Source: Frankia sp.
Lineage (GTDB): Bacteria > Actinomycetota > Actinomycetes > Frankiales > Frankiaceae
Assembly (NCBI GenBank): GCA_019689615.1
Contig: JADGHD010000045.1
Location: 1-15,567, forward strand
Reading direction: 5' to 3'
DNA length: 15,567 nt
Made by a program: the position numbers and the translations under genes. This document shows positions 1-6,705 of this stretch, piece by piece (the first letter of the stretch is position 1; the number at the start of each line of letters is the position of its first letter). The notes under the pieces were generated by a model that had not been told where the DNA came from, ran no database searches, and saw only the letters and a program-made list of their open reading frames with translations.

Positions 1-144
1 TGCCGGACCCGCCACTCCCGCGGGCACCGCACCGCCTGCCGGACCCGCCACTCCCGCGGGCACCGCACCGCCTGCCGGACCCGCCACTCCCGCGGGCACC
101 GCACCGCCTGCCGGACCCGCCACTCCCGCGGGCACGGCGCCGCC
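1..144 (+). repeat. Four tandem copies of a 36-bp repeat, in frame
   Basis: Copies lie at 1-36, 37-72, 73-108 and 109-144. The first three are identical; the fourth differs by a few bases near its end. The unit is a multiple of three, so in the frame of the downstream GvpL/F protein each copy encodes the 12-residue block AGPATPAGTAPP, a Pro/Ala-rich flexible linker. The array touches the window edge, so the real copy number is unknown and could be larger. There are no spacers between copies, so this is a coding minisatellite and not a CRISPR array. Confidence 0.95.
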
Positions 145-1153
145 GGTCGCGAGCCCGCCGGGCACCGGGCTGTACGCCTACGGGATCACGGACGCCGCGA
201 CCTCGGTCGCGGGGATCGTCGGGATCGATGACCAGGCCCCGGTCGAGACCGTGCCGGTCGGGGCGGCGGCCCTGGCCACCTCCCCCGTCGACCTGGACCT
301 GCTCGCCGGTCTTGAGGCGGAGGTCGACGAGTCCGGGCGGCTGCCCGACTCCAGCCGGCTCGCCCGCCTCGCCGGCCGGCACGACCGGGTGCTGCGCCTG
401 TTGCTCGACCGCGGCCCGGTGCTGCCGCTGCGGTTCGGCACGGTGCTGCCCGGCCGGGCCGAGGCGGAGCAGCTGCTGCGCGCGTCTGGCGACGAGGTGG
501 CCGGCGAGCTGGACCGGGTCCGCGGCTGCCGCGAGTGGGGGCTGCGGGTGAGCCCGCGGCTGCCTGACGCCGACGATCACGCCGACACCGCCGCGCACGA
601 CGAGCCCGGTTCCCGGGACGACGGCCGCGCCGCGGGCGTCCCCGGTGCCGGCCACGCGGAGGACGGCCACGCCGGGGGCAGCGAACGCGCCGACGACCTC
701 GCCGGCCCCACGCCCGGTGGGTACCCGCCGGCCGGCGCCGCCGCGGCCACCGCCACGAGGACCGCTGCCGCCGCCCGCGCCGGGCCGTCGACCAGCGGCG
801 CCGCCACCGGCGTCGCGGGCGGGACCGGGCTGGCCGGAACCGACTACCTGGCCGCGCGCCGGGACGAGCTGCGGCGGGCCGCGCTCCGGGAGGCCCACCT
901 GACCGAGCTGGCCAGGCGGGCGCACGAGGAACTGGCGGTGCTGGCGGCGGAGGCGACGCTGCGGTCCGGCCGACCGGGGCCGGGCCGCCTCGACGCGGCC
1001 TACCTGGTGCCCTCCGCGCGGGAGCGGGAGTTCCTCGACGCGGCGGCCGCGGCGGTCCGCGAGCTCGAGGATGCCGGGTGCGAGGCCCGGGTGACCGGGC
1101 CATGGCCGCCCTACTCGTTCGTCGGGCTGACCCTCGGGGAGGTGCGGCCATGA
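1..1153 (+). CDS. gvpL: Gas vesicle protein GvpL/GvpF family, 5' partial, with repeat-rich N-terminal extension
   Basis: The frame is open from base 2 to the TGA at 1151-1153 (383 codons visible), so the start lies before the window. GvpF/L proteins are accessory or minor shell proteins needed for gas-vesicle assembly in the cytoplasm. The family N-terminus is seen at about 170 (LYAYGIT), followed by the LRLLLDRGPVLPLRFGTVLP region and later EWGLRV (near 533). The C-terminal part holds YLAARRDELRR (near 845), AAYLVPSAREREFL and the ending GPWPPYSFVGL, all typical of the family. A GTG at 251 is a poor start because it would remove the conserved N-terminal strand. Upstream of the domain are about 50 residues of AGPATPAGTAPP repeats, and about 90 low-complexity residues (roughly 560-836) interrupt the two halves of the domain. 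The assignment to GvpL rather than GvpF rests on the L-S-K gene order known from Streptomyces and is tentative. Confidence 0.85.
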   Translation, partial: AGPATPAGTAPPAGPATPAGTAPPAGPATPAGTAPPAGPATPAGTAPPVASPPGTGLYAYGITDAATSVAGIVGIDDQAPVETVPVGAAALATSPVDLDLLAGLEAEVDESGRLPDSSRLARLAGRHDRVLRLLLDRGPVLPLRFGTVLPGRAEAEQLLRASGDEVAGELDRVRGCREWGLRVSPRLPDADDHADTAAHDEPGSRDDGRAAGVPGAGHAEDGHAGGSERADDLAGPTPGGYPPAGAAAATATRTAAAARAGPSTSGAATGVAGGTGLAGTDYLAARRDELRRAALREAHLTELARRAHEELAVLAAEATLRSGRPGPGRLDAAYLVPSAREREFLDAAAAAVRELEDAGCEARVTGPWPPYSFVGLTLGEVRP

Positions 1154-1536
1154 CCGACCGCTGGCCGGCCGTGCCCACCGGACGCCGTCGCCAGCCGGTC
1201 CCGCGGGCCGGCGACGACGAGGGGCGCACGGCGCTCGGCTCCGGGCGCTCGCTGTCCGACCTGCTGGACCGGGTCGTCGACAGCGGGGTCGTGGTCAGCG
1301 GCGACGTCGTCATCGGCCTGGCCGGGGTCGACCTGATCCGGCTCGACCTGCGGCTGCTGCTGATCGGCGCGCAGGGCGCGATCGAGGCCGGCGCGGGTGC
1401 GCAGCTCCGCCCGTACCCGCGGCCGCGGCGCGGCGACCAGAGCCATCCCGGTCAGGTGGTCGAGGGGGTCGTGGTCGACGAGGCCGACAGCCGGTCCACC
1501 GGGCTGGGCCGGCCGGACGCGGAGGCCGGACCGTGA
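1150..1536 (+). CDS. Small gas vesicle protein of the GvpA/J/S family
   Basis: This 128-residue protein belongs to the family of small hydrophobic gas-vesicle shell proteins and their minor homologues. Residues 34-76 form the core: SLSDLLDRVVDSGVVVSGDV, then VIGLAGVDLIRLDLRLLLIGA, matching the helix-strand-strand-helix fold of GvpA relatives. It differs from the main shell protein (SGDVVIGLAGVDLI instead of the RVxLVGIEILTIDAR type), which fits a minor homologue such as GvpS, GvpJ or GvpM. The tails are charged and low-complexity. The ATG at 1150 overlaps the upstream TGA (ATGA), and an SD-like GGGGAGG at 1136-1142 sits 7 nt before it; an earlier in-frame start at 1078 has no such support. 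Position between gvpL and gvpK suggests GvpS, but I leave the symbol open. Confidence 0.85.
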   Translation: MTDRWPAVPTGRRRQPVPRAGDDEGRTALGSGRSLSDLLDRVVDSGVVVSGDVVIGLAGVDLIRLDLRLLLIGAQGAIEAGAGAQLRPYPRPRRGDQSHPGQVVEGVVVDEADSRSTGLGRPDAEAGP

Positions 1537-1976
1537 CGGCGCGGCGGCCCCGCGGGCGCCCGGTGCGGCTGACCGCCGACCCGGCGGAGGTCGGGCGGGG
1601 CCTCGGGCAGGTCGTGGTGGTGCTCCTGGAGCTGCTGCGGGACCTGCTGGAGCGCCAGGCCCTGCGCCGGGTGGACAGCGGCGAGCTGCCGGCGGCGCAG
1701 GTCGAGGAGCTGGGCCGGGCGCTGATCGAGGTGCGCGACGCGATCGCCGAGGTCCGCCGTGCCCTCGGCATCAGCGCCGAGCAGGCCCGGGCGGCCACCG
1801 CGCGGGCGCGCGAGCTGGTCGGCGAGTGGCCACCGGCCGAACAGCCCGACAGCCGCGGGGACCGCGCAGCAACGGCCACCGGCGACGGCCCACGGGCCGG
1901 TCGGCGGCCCTACAGGAGGGAATGGCCCGCGTCGGCTGTCCGCGGCGTGGCGCCTCCCGGTTGGGACATGCCATGA
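1533..1976 (+). CDS. gvpK: Gas vesicle protein GvpK
   Basis: A 147-residue GvpK protein, an accessory factor required for gas-vesicle formation in many hosts. The conserved helical family region spans about residues 12-85: RLTADPAEVGRGLGQ, then LLELLRDLLERQALRRVDSG, then the acidic ELPAAQVEELGRALIEVRDA and a coiled-coil-like stretch ending at RRALGIS. The GTG start at 1533 overlaps the previous stop (GTGA) and follows GGAGG at 1521-1525 by 7 nt. Residues from about 90 onward are an Ala/Arg/Pro-rich extension that ends in GWDMP and is not part of the family core. The stop overlaps the next gene's ATG (ATGA at 1973-1976), so translation is likely coupled along the operon. Confidence 0.9.
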   Translation: MTARRPRGRPVRLTADPAEVGRGLGQVVVVLLELLRDLLERQALRRVDSGELPAAQVEELGRALIEVRDAIAEVRRALGISAEQARAATARARELVGEWPPAEQPDSRGDRAATATGDGPRAGRRPYRREWPASAVRGVAPPGWDMP

Positions 1977-2461
1977 CCGTGGCAACACAGTCGCTCGGCC
2001 GCGCACACCGCCCGAGCACCCTCGCCGACGTGCTCGAGGTCGTGCTCGACAAGGGCATCGTCATCGACATCTACGTGCGGGTGGCGCTGGTCGGCATCGA
2101 GATCCTCACCATCGACGCGCGGATCGTGATCGCGAGCGTCGACACCTATCTCCGGTTCGCCGAGGCGGTGAACCGCCTGGACCTGCAGTCCAGGGACCAG
2201 GTCACGGGGCTGCCAGGACTCGTGAAGTCGGTCAGCGAGAGCGGGCCGACGGGCAAGGCGAAGGGCGCGTTCGAGGACATCAAGGGCGCCGCCCAGCACG
2301 TCGCCGCTTCGCTGCGGGGCGACGACGAGCCGGACCGGGCCGAGGTCGAGGCCAGCCGGGCTCCCGCGCACGGCGGCAGCCGCGACCTGCCGCCCGGCCG
2401 GACCGGGCCCACCGACCGCGTCGCCGCCCGCCCGGCGGCCCGCGCCGGCCAGCGGAGCTGA
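1973..2461 (+). CDS. gvpA: Major gas vesicle shell protein GvpA-like
   Basis: This 162-residue protein carries the most GvpA-like core in the window. LADVLEVVLDKGIVIDIYVR, VALVGIEILTIDARIVIASV and DTYLRFAEAVNRLDL (about residues 17-70) give the amphipathic helix and beta-hairpin that polymerise into the ribbed gas-vesicle wall. The TIDARIVIASVDTYL stretch matches canonical GvpA better than the minor homologues, though actinobacterial GvpJ is similar and cannot be excluded. The protein is longer than the usual 70-140 residues because of a charged, Pro/Arg-rich C-terminal tail (about 85-162). The ATG at 1973 overlaps the gvpK stop and gives the N-terminus MTVATQ. An in-frame ATG at 1922, 2 nt after a strong AGGAGG, would add 17 residues; I prefer 1973 because the overlap follows the operon pattern and the SD spacing at 1922 is too short. 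Confidence 0.85.
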   Translation: MTVATQSLGRAHRPSTLADVLEVVLDKGIVIDIYVRVALVGIEILTIDARIVIASVDTYLRFAEAVNRLDLQSRDQVTGLPGLVKSVSESGPTGKAKGAFEDIKGAAQHVAASLRGDDEPDRAEVEASRAPAHGGSRDLPPGRTGPTDRVAARPAARAGQRS

Positions 2462-2463
2462 CC

Positions 2464-3393
2464 ATGACCTCCGCAGCCGCCTCGCCAACGCCATCGCCGG
2501 GACCGCAGCCGGCCCGGCCGTCGTCGCTCGGCCCGCCCGAGACCGCCGCCCGCGCCCCGGACAGCTTCGGGTCACCGGCGGCCCAGCCGGACGAACCGGC
2601 GCTGTTCCTGCACTGCGTGGTGCGGGCCGAGCACCAGCTGCCCAGCCCGCCGCCGCTGGGCGTCGGCGAGCCCGCGCAGCCCGTGCGGCTGCTGCGCGCC
2701 GGCCCGGTCGCCGCCGTCGCCAGCCCCGTCACCGGGCTCGCCGTGGTCGGCGAGCAGGAGGCCCAGCGCCATCTCGACCTGCTCGTGGAGCTGCTGGACG
2801 GCGGGCCGCTGCTCCCGCTGCGGCTGGGATCGGTGGCCCCGGACGAGGAGGCGGTCCGCGAGGAGGTGCTGACGCCGGCGGCCGAGGAGCTGCTCGCGCG
2901 GCTCGACGCGCTCGACGGCCTGGTCGAGGTACACGTCGACGTGGACGAGGACGCGATGACGGCGGTCAGGGCGGCGGTCGACGACGACCCGAGGCTGGCG
3001 GCCGCCGTGAGCGCGGGCGGGCCGGGGCCCGACGACATCGACGCCCGGGTGGCCCTGGGCGAGCGGGTCGCCGAGGCGGTGGTGGCGCGCCGAGAGCGAC
3101 AGGCCGACGCCCTGCTCGCGCGCCTGCGCCCGGCCGCGCTCGCCGACGCCGGGCGCGGGCGGATGGGCGGCCCGGAGGACCCGGTGCTGCGGTGGGCGTT
3201 CCTCGTCCGCCGCGACGACGAGCCGGAGCAGCACGACCTGCGGCACTTCGACCAGGCGGTGGAGCAGGTCCGCCGGGAGCATCCCGAGCTCGTGATCGAG
3301 TACGTGGGGCCGCTGCCCGCCTTCCACTTCACGACCGGCTACGAGCCGGCTGGGGCCGGCGGCGCGGCCGAGACCAGCCGGTGGGGCTGGTGA
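2464..3393 (+). CDS. gvpF: Gas vesicle protein GvpF/GvpL family (second copy)
   Basis: A 309-residue GvpF/L protein, an accessory factor in gas-vesicle assembly thought to act near the growing shell. About 40 Pro/Ala-rich residues precede the domain. The N-terminal domain begins at ALFLHCVVRAEHQL and includes LLDGGPLLPLRLGSVAPDEE, the counterpart of the PLRFGTV segment in the first gene; the C-terminal domain includes LRWAFLVRRDDEPE and ends with IEYVGPLPAFHFTT, equivalent to GPWPPYSF. It lacks the long internal insert of the first copy. The start is 2 bp after the gvpA stop, with a weak GGAG at 2454-2457. Placement after gvpA fits the A-F pair of Streptomyces clusters, hence the gvpF label, but F and L paralogues cannot be told apart with certainty by eye. 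Confidence 0.88.
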   Translation: MTSAAASPTPSPGPQPARPSSLGPPETAARAPDSFGSPAAQPDEPALFLHCVVRAEHQLPSPPPLGVGEPAQPVRLLRAGPVAAVASPVTGLAVVGEQEAQRHLDLLVELLDGGPLLPLRLGSVAPDEEAVREEVLTPAAEELLARLDALDGLVEVHVDVDEDAMTAVRAAVDDDPRLAAAVSAGGPGPDDIDARVALGERVAEAVVARRERQADALLARLRPAALADAGRGRMGGPEDPVLRWAFLVRRDDEPEQHDLRHFDQAVEQVRREHPELVIEYVGPLPAFHFTTGYEPAGAGGAAETSRWGW

Positions 3394-3424
3394 CCAGCGT
3401 TGGCGCGGCCGGAGGGAGCCCGCG

Positions 3425-4234
3425 ATGAACGTCAGGATGATCGCTGCCGCTGCCGTGGGCTACGTCCTCGGCAGGACGAAGAAGGGGAAGGCGGCGCTGC
3501 GGTTCGCCCTGTGGGCCAGCGGCCGTAACTCCAGCCTGCCCGATGTCGTGCGGGCCCAGGGCATGAAGGCCCTGCGTTCGGAGGAGGGTGCCCGGCTGCT
3601 CGCCCAGTTGCGCGGCCCGGTGCTGGCGGCCGGGAAGAAGGCCGCGCTGTCGACCTACGAGCGCTCGGCCAGCCGGCTGACCGACGACCTCGCCCGCCGC
3701 GCCGAGCAGGCGCGTGCCGGCGCCGGAACGCAGGTGGCCGGCGAGGCTGGCGGCGCGGTCGGCACGCTGACCAGCACGCTCACCGGCGCGCTCGGCCGTT
3801 GGGGCGGCCAGCCGGGCAAGGAGCCCGGCGACGAGGAGCCGGCGGGCACCGACCAGGGCGAGCACGCCGAGCACGCCGAGCAGGGCGAGCGCGCCAACCA
3901 GGGCGAGCACGCCGAGCACGGCGAGCGCACCGACCAGGGCGAGCGCGCCGAGACGGCAGAGGAGAGGGAGCCCGCGGGCGCGCGAGCCGAGGCCGGACGG
4001 TCCGGGGGCGAGCAGACCCGCGCGGCCGGCGGGGCTCGCCAGGACGGGCAGCAGGCCGGGCCGGCCGGCGACGAGGGGGCGGGCCCGCGGCGGGCGGGCG
4101 CCGGCGGCCAGCCCGCGCGCCAGCCGGCGAGGGCGGCGGCCGACCGGCGCGCGGCGCCGCGCGGCCCGGACCGCCGTGCGCCGGCTGACCGGCGGGAGAG
4201 CCTCGCCGCCGCTGGCCGGACCAGGTTCGGGTGA
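3425..4234 (+). CDS. gvpY: GvpY-like gas-vesicle-cluster protein with charged repetitive tail
   Basis: This 269-residue protein starts with a short hydrophobic stretch (MIAAAAVGYVLGRTKKGK) and about 95 ordered-looking residues (DVVRAQGMKALRSEEGARLL, then KKAALSTYERSASRLTDDLA). It resembles from memory the GvpY-type proteins of Streptomyces gvp clusters, some of which carry an unsupported 'DNA primase' label; I see no primase motif here. Function is unknown. From about residue 135 the protein becomes a highly charged, probably disordered tail of Gln/Gly/Glu/His repeats (QGEHAEHAEQGER) followed by Ala/Gly/Arg-rich sequence. The start is well supported: GGAGGG at 3411-3416, 8 nt before the ATG. 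It follows gvpF by 31 bp and precedes the SRPBCC gene, the same Y-Z order I recall from Streptomyces. Confidence 0.7.
   Translation: MNVRMIAAAAVGYVLGRTKKGKAALRFALWASGRNSSLPDVVRAQGMKALRSEEGARLLAQLRGPVLAAGKKAALSTYERSASRLTDDLARRAEQARAGAGTQVAGEAGGAVGTLTSTLTGALGRWGGQPGKEPGDEEPAGTDQGEHAEHAEQGERANQGEHAEHGERTDQGERAETAEEREPAGARAEAGRSGGEQTRAAGGARQDGQQAGPAGDEGAGPRRAGAGGQPARQPARAAADRRAAPRGPDRRAPADRRESLAAAGRTRFG
3847..3955 (+). repeat. Degenerate in-frame repeats inside the gvpY-like gene
   Basis: A 23-bp sequence at 3852-3874 recurs identically at 3897-3919, a 45-bp (15-codon) offset, and shorter variants of CAGGGCGAGCRC continue to about 3950. The encoded peptide alternates QGEHAEH and QGERA-type blocks, rich in Glu and His. 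The region is a coding minisatellite whose length probably varies among strains. Confidence 0.8.
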
Positions 4235-4254
4235 CCGGCCGGCCCAGCGGCCGG
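4235..4254 (+). other. GC hairpin directly after gvpY-like stop
   Basis: CCGGCCG (4235-4241) and CGGCCGG (4248-4254) form a 7-bp stem with a 6-nt loop, beginning at the base after the TGA. No T-tract follows. It could damp transcription or protect the upstream message, but such short GC stems are common in this genome, so the role is uncertain. Confidence 0.4.
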
Positions 4255-4283
4255 AGTCCTCGCTGAGGTGATGGAGGTCGATC

Positions 4284-5264
4284 ATGGCGGAGTCCAGCAA
4301 CCGCCCGAACACGGACGGCCTTTTCGGCGCCGTCCGGAACAATCCGGCGACCGACCGGCTCATGCGCGAGATGAAGGGGTTCGCCGCCGCCCAGGGCCAG
4401 AAGGCCATCCGGCAGGTCGGCGAGCACCTCGGGTCCGCGGGCGGGCCGCTCGGCGAAGGAGCCCGCAAGCTCGCCGAGGGCCAGTCCCCGGCCAAGGCGG
4501 CGATGTCGACCGGGATGAGCGCGCTCAAGCAGAAGCTGTCGGCGGCGGTCGGCATGGGCGGAGGCGTGGGCGGTGGTGCCGGCGGGTCGAGCGAGCCGGG
4601 GCCGCCGAAGGTCACCCACATCGCCGAGACGATCGACGTCGCGGTCCCGGTCTCGACCGCCTACGACCAGTGGACCCAGTTCCAGGACTTCCCCTCGTTC
4701 ATGAAGGGAGTCGAGGGCGTCGACCTGAAGAGCGAGACCGAGCAGACCTGGCGGGTGAAGGTCTTCAAGTCCCGGCGCAACTGGAAGGGCAAGACCCTGG
4801 AGCAGATCCCGGACCGGCGGATCGTGTGGACCACCGAGGGCGAGAAGGGGACGACGAAGGGCGCCGTGACCTTCCATCCGCTGGCCGACGACCTGACTCG
4901 GGTCACGCTGACGATGGAGTACTACCCGAGCGGCTTCATGGAGAAGACGGGCAACATCTGGCGCGCCGGGGGCCGCCGCGCCCGCCTCGACCTGAAGCAC
5001 TTCCGCCGCTTCGTCACCCTCAAGGGCGAGGCCACCGGTTCGTGGCGCGGCGAGATCCGGGACGGCGAGGTCGTCCGCCAGCCCGGGGAGGAGGAGCCGC
5101 AAACCGGCGAGCAGGAACCCGGGCAGCCGCAGGCCTCCCCCGACGAGCCGGGGCGCCAGCCGCGGGCCGAGGAGGCCGCGCCCGAGGCACAGGACGAAGA
5201 GGAATCCCGCGAGGCCGGCCGGCCCGAGCCGGCCCACGCGGGAGCCGGCTCGGGCGGCCGGTAG
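4284..5264 (+). CDS. gvpZ: GvpZ-like SRPBCC (polyketide cyclase/START-like) family protein
   Basis: A 326-residue cytoplasmic protein. Residues 1-95 are a family-specific N-terminal region (LFGAVRNNPATDRLMREMKG), followed by a Gly-rich linker. Residues about 111-250 form an SRPBCC helix-grip domain: HIAETIDVAVPVSTAYDQWT, FPSFMKGVEGVDL, then RRIVWTTEGEKGTTKGAVTF and RVTLTMEYYPSGFMEKTGN, the standard cyclase/dehydrase pattern with a hydrophobic cavity. The last 65 residues are a Glu/Gln/Pro-rich tail. SRPBCC proteins of this kind accompany actinobacterial gas-vesicle clusters (called GvpZ in Streptomyces, from memory); the ligand and role are unknown. The ATG at 4284 has GGAGG at 4273-4277, 6 nt upstream. 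It is the last plus-strand gene; a strong hairpin starts right after its stop. Confidence 0.78.
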   Translation: MAESSNRPNTDGLFGAVRNNPATDRLMREMKGFAAAQGQKAIRQVGEHLGSAGGPLGEGARKLAEGQSPAKAAMSTGMSALKQKLSAAVGMGGGVGGGAGGSSEPGPPKVTHIAETIDVAVPVSTAYDQWTQFQDFPSFMKGVEGVDLKSETEQTWRVKVFKSRRNWKGKTLEQIPDRRIVWTTEGEKGTTKGAVTFHPLADDLTRVTLTMEYYPSGFMEKTGNIWRAGGRRARLDLKHFRRFVTLKGEATGSWRGEIRDGEVVRQPGEEEPQTGEQEPGQPQASPDEPGRQPRAEEAAPEAQDEEESREAGRPEPAHAGAGSGGR

Positions 5265-5303
5265 CCCTGGCCGCCGCCCCACCCGCTGCGGCGGCGGCCG
5301 GGG
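5265..5303. terminator. Probable bidirectional terminator between convergent operons
   Basis: A 14-bp stem (5265-5278 with 5290-5303, one T-G pair) with an 11-nt loop starts at the base after the SRPBCC gene's TAG and ends 6 bp before the aminotransferase stop on the other strand. The inner arms are GGCCGCCGCC and GGCGGCGGCC. There is no T-tract, as is usual for hairpin terminators of very high-GC actinobacteria. Its position in a 45-bp convergent spacer suggests that it stops both transcripts. Confidence 0.75.
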
Positions 5304-5309
5304 CGCGGG

Positions 5310-6644
5310 TCAGGCGCCGGTGACGTAGCTGTCGGCGACCGTGAGCGCCTCGTCGATGATCTCCAGGCCGGCGCGCAGGTCCTCGACGGAGATCGTGCAC
5401 GGCGGCACCACGTGCACCCGGTTGAAGTGGGTGAACGGCCACAGGCCGCGCTCCTTGCAGGCCGCGATGACCGCGGCCATCGGGGCGGCGTCCGGGCCGG
5501 CGGCGTTGAACGGGACCAGCGGCTCCCGGGTCTCCCGGTCGCGGACCAGCTCGATCGCCCAGAACACGCCGAGGCCGCGGACCTCGCCGACGCTGGGGTG
5601 GCGGGCGGCGATCTTCTCCAGCTCCGGGCCGATCACGTCTGTGCCCAGCATCCGGGCGTGCTCGATGATCTTCTCCCGCTCGAACGCCCGGATCGAGGCG
5701 ACCGCGGCGGCGCAGGCCAGCGGGTGGCCGGAGTAGGTGAGCCCGCCCGGGTAGGGCCGGGTGGCGAACTCGTCGGCGACCCGCTGGCCCATGATCACAC
5801 CGCCGAGCGGCACGTAGCCGGAGTTGACGCCCTTGGCGAAGCAGATCAGGTCGGGGACGACGCCCCAGCGGTCGGTGGCGAACCACTCGCCGCAGCGGCC
5901 GAAGCCGGCCATGACCTCGTCCAGGATCAGCAGGATGCCGTGCTGGTCGCACAGCTCGCGCACCCCGGCGAGGTAGCCGTCCGGCGGCACGAGGATGCCG
6001 TTCGTGCCGACGACGGTCTCCAGCAGGACGGCCGCCACGGTGTGCGGGCCCTCCAGCATGATCACGTCGGCCAGGTGGGCGAGCGCCCGCTCCCCTTCCT
6101 CCTCGACGCTGCGCGAGTAGAACGGCGACCGGTACGGGTACGGGCCGTGGAAGTGCACCACGCCGGGCATGCCCGGCTCGCTCGGCCAGCGGCGCGGCTC
6201 CCCGGTCAGCACGATCGAGCCGCCGGTGGCGCCGTGGTAGGAGCGGTAGGTCGTGAGGATCTTGTGCCGGCCGGTGGCCAGCCGGGCCATCCGGATGGCG
6301 TTCTCGGTCGCCTCGGCGCCGCCGTTGGTGAAGAACACCTTGTCGAGGTCGCCGGGCGCGTGCGTGGCGATCAGCCGGGCCGCCTCCGAGCGCGCCTCGT
6401 TCGCGTGGAACGGCGCGATCGTGGTGAGCTTGCGGGCCTGCTCGATGATCGCCTCGACGACGGCGGGGTGCTGGTGGCCGATGTTGGCGTTCACCAGCTG
6501 GGAGGAGAAGTCGAGGTAGCGCCGCCCGCTGTCGTCCCAGAAGTAGCTGCCCTCGGCCCGGTTGACCACCAGCGGGGTAAGCGTCGCCTGCGCCGACCAG
6601 GAGTGGAAGACGTGCCGGCGGTCGTCGTCGTAGGTGCTGCCCAT
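5310..6644 (-). CDS. Class III PLP aminotransferase, probably beta-alanine (omega-amino acid):pyruvate
   Basis: This 444-residue cytoplasmic enzyme belongs to the class-III (ornithine/omega-amino acid) aminotransferases. It shows the phosphate-binding FFTNGGAEATENAIRMAR (about 104-121), ILDEVMAGFGR with the cofactor Asp (Asp242), the Schiff-base lysine in FAKGVNSGYVPLGG (Lys271) and TYSGHPLACAAA (about 303-314). In this neighbourhood the likely reaction is transfer of the amino group from beta-alanine (or 3-aminoisobutyrate) to a keto acid, giving (methyl)malonate semialdehyde for the dehydrogenase encoded at 12452. Taurine, GABA or another omega-amino acid as substrate is possible. The start at 6644 follows GGAGG by 10 nt; an upstream in-frame GTG at 6677 lies before that SD and is unlikely. 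It is the last gene of the minus-strand set, 141 bp after the substrate-binding protein. Confidence 0.88.
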   Translation of the reverse strand: MGSTYDDDRRHVFHSWSAQATLTPLVVNRAEGSYFWDDSGRRYLDFSSQLVNANIGHQHPAVVEAIIEQARKLTTIAPFHANEARSEAARLIATHAPGDLDKVFFTNGGAEATENAIRMARLATGRHKILTTYRSYHGATGGSIVLTGEPRRWPSEPGMPGVVHFHGPYPYRSPFYSRSVEEEGERALAHLADVIMLEGPHTVAAVLLETVVGTNGILVPPDGYLAGVRELCDQHGILLILDEVMAGFGRCGEWFATDRWGVVPDLICFAKGVNSGYVPLGGVIMGQRVADEFATRPYPGGLTYSGHPLACAAAVASIRAFEREKIIEHARMLGTDVIGPELEKIAARHPSVGEVRGLGVFWAIELVRDRETREPLVPFNAAGPDAAPMAAVIAACKERGLWPFTHFNRVHVVPPCTISVEDLRAGLEIIDEALTVADSYVTGA

Positions 6645-6705
6645 GTTCCCGCTGCCTCCTTGCCCAGGGCTGCCCACCGGTCAGTGATCAACAACGTCGG
6701 CCGGG

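Noticed and set aside
1..144. CRISPR-like array of 36-bp repeats
   Set aside because: Copies abut with no spacers, lie in frame with a gas-vesicle gene and encode a regular 12-residue block; this is a coding tandem repeat.
251..253. GTG at 251 as the start of the first GvpL/F gene
   Set aside because: It would cut off the conserved LYAYGIT strand encoded at 170-190, and there is no good SD before it.
3425..4234. DNA primase
   Set aside because: Some homologues in gas-vesicle clusters carry this label, but there is no zinc-binding or TOPRIM motif, and the context is gas-vesicle.
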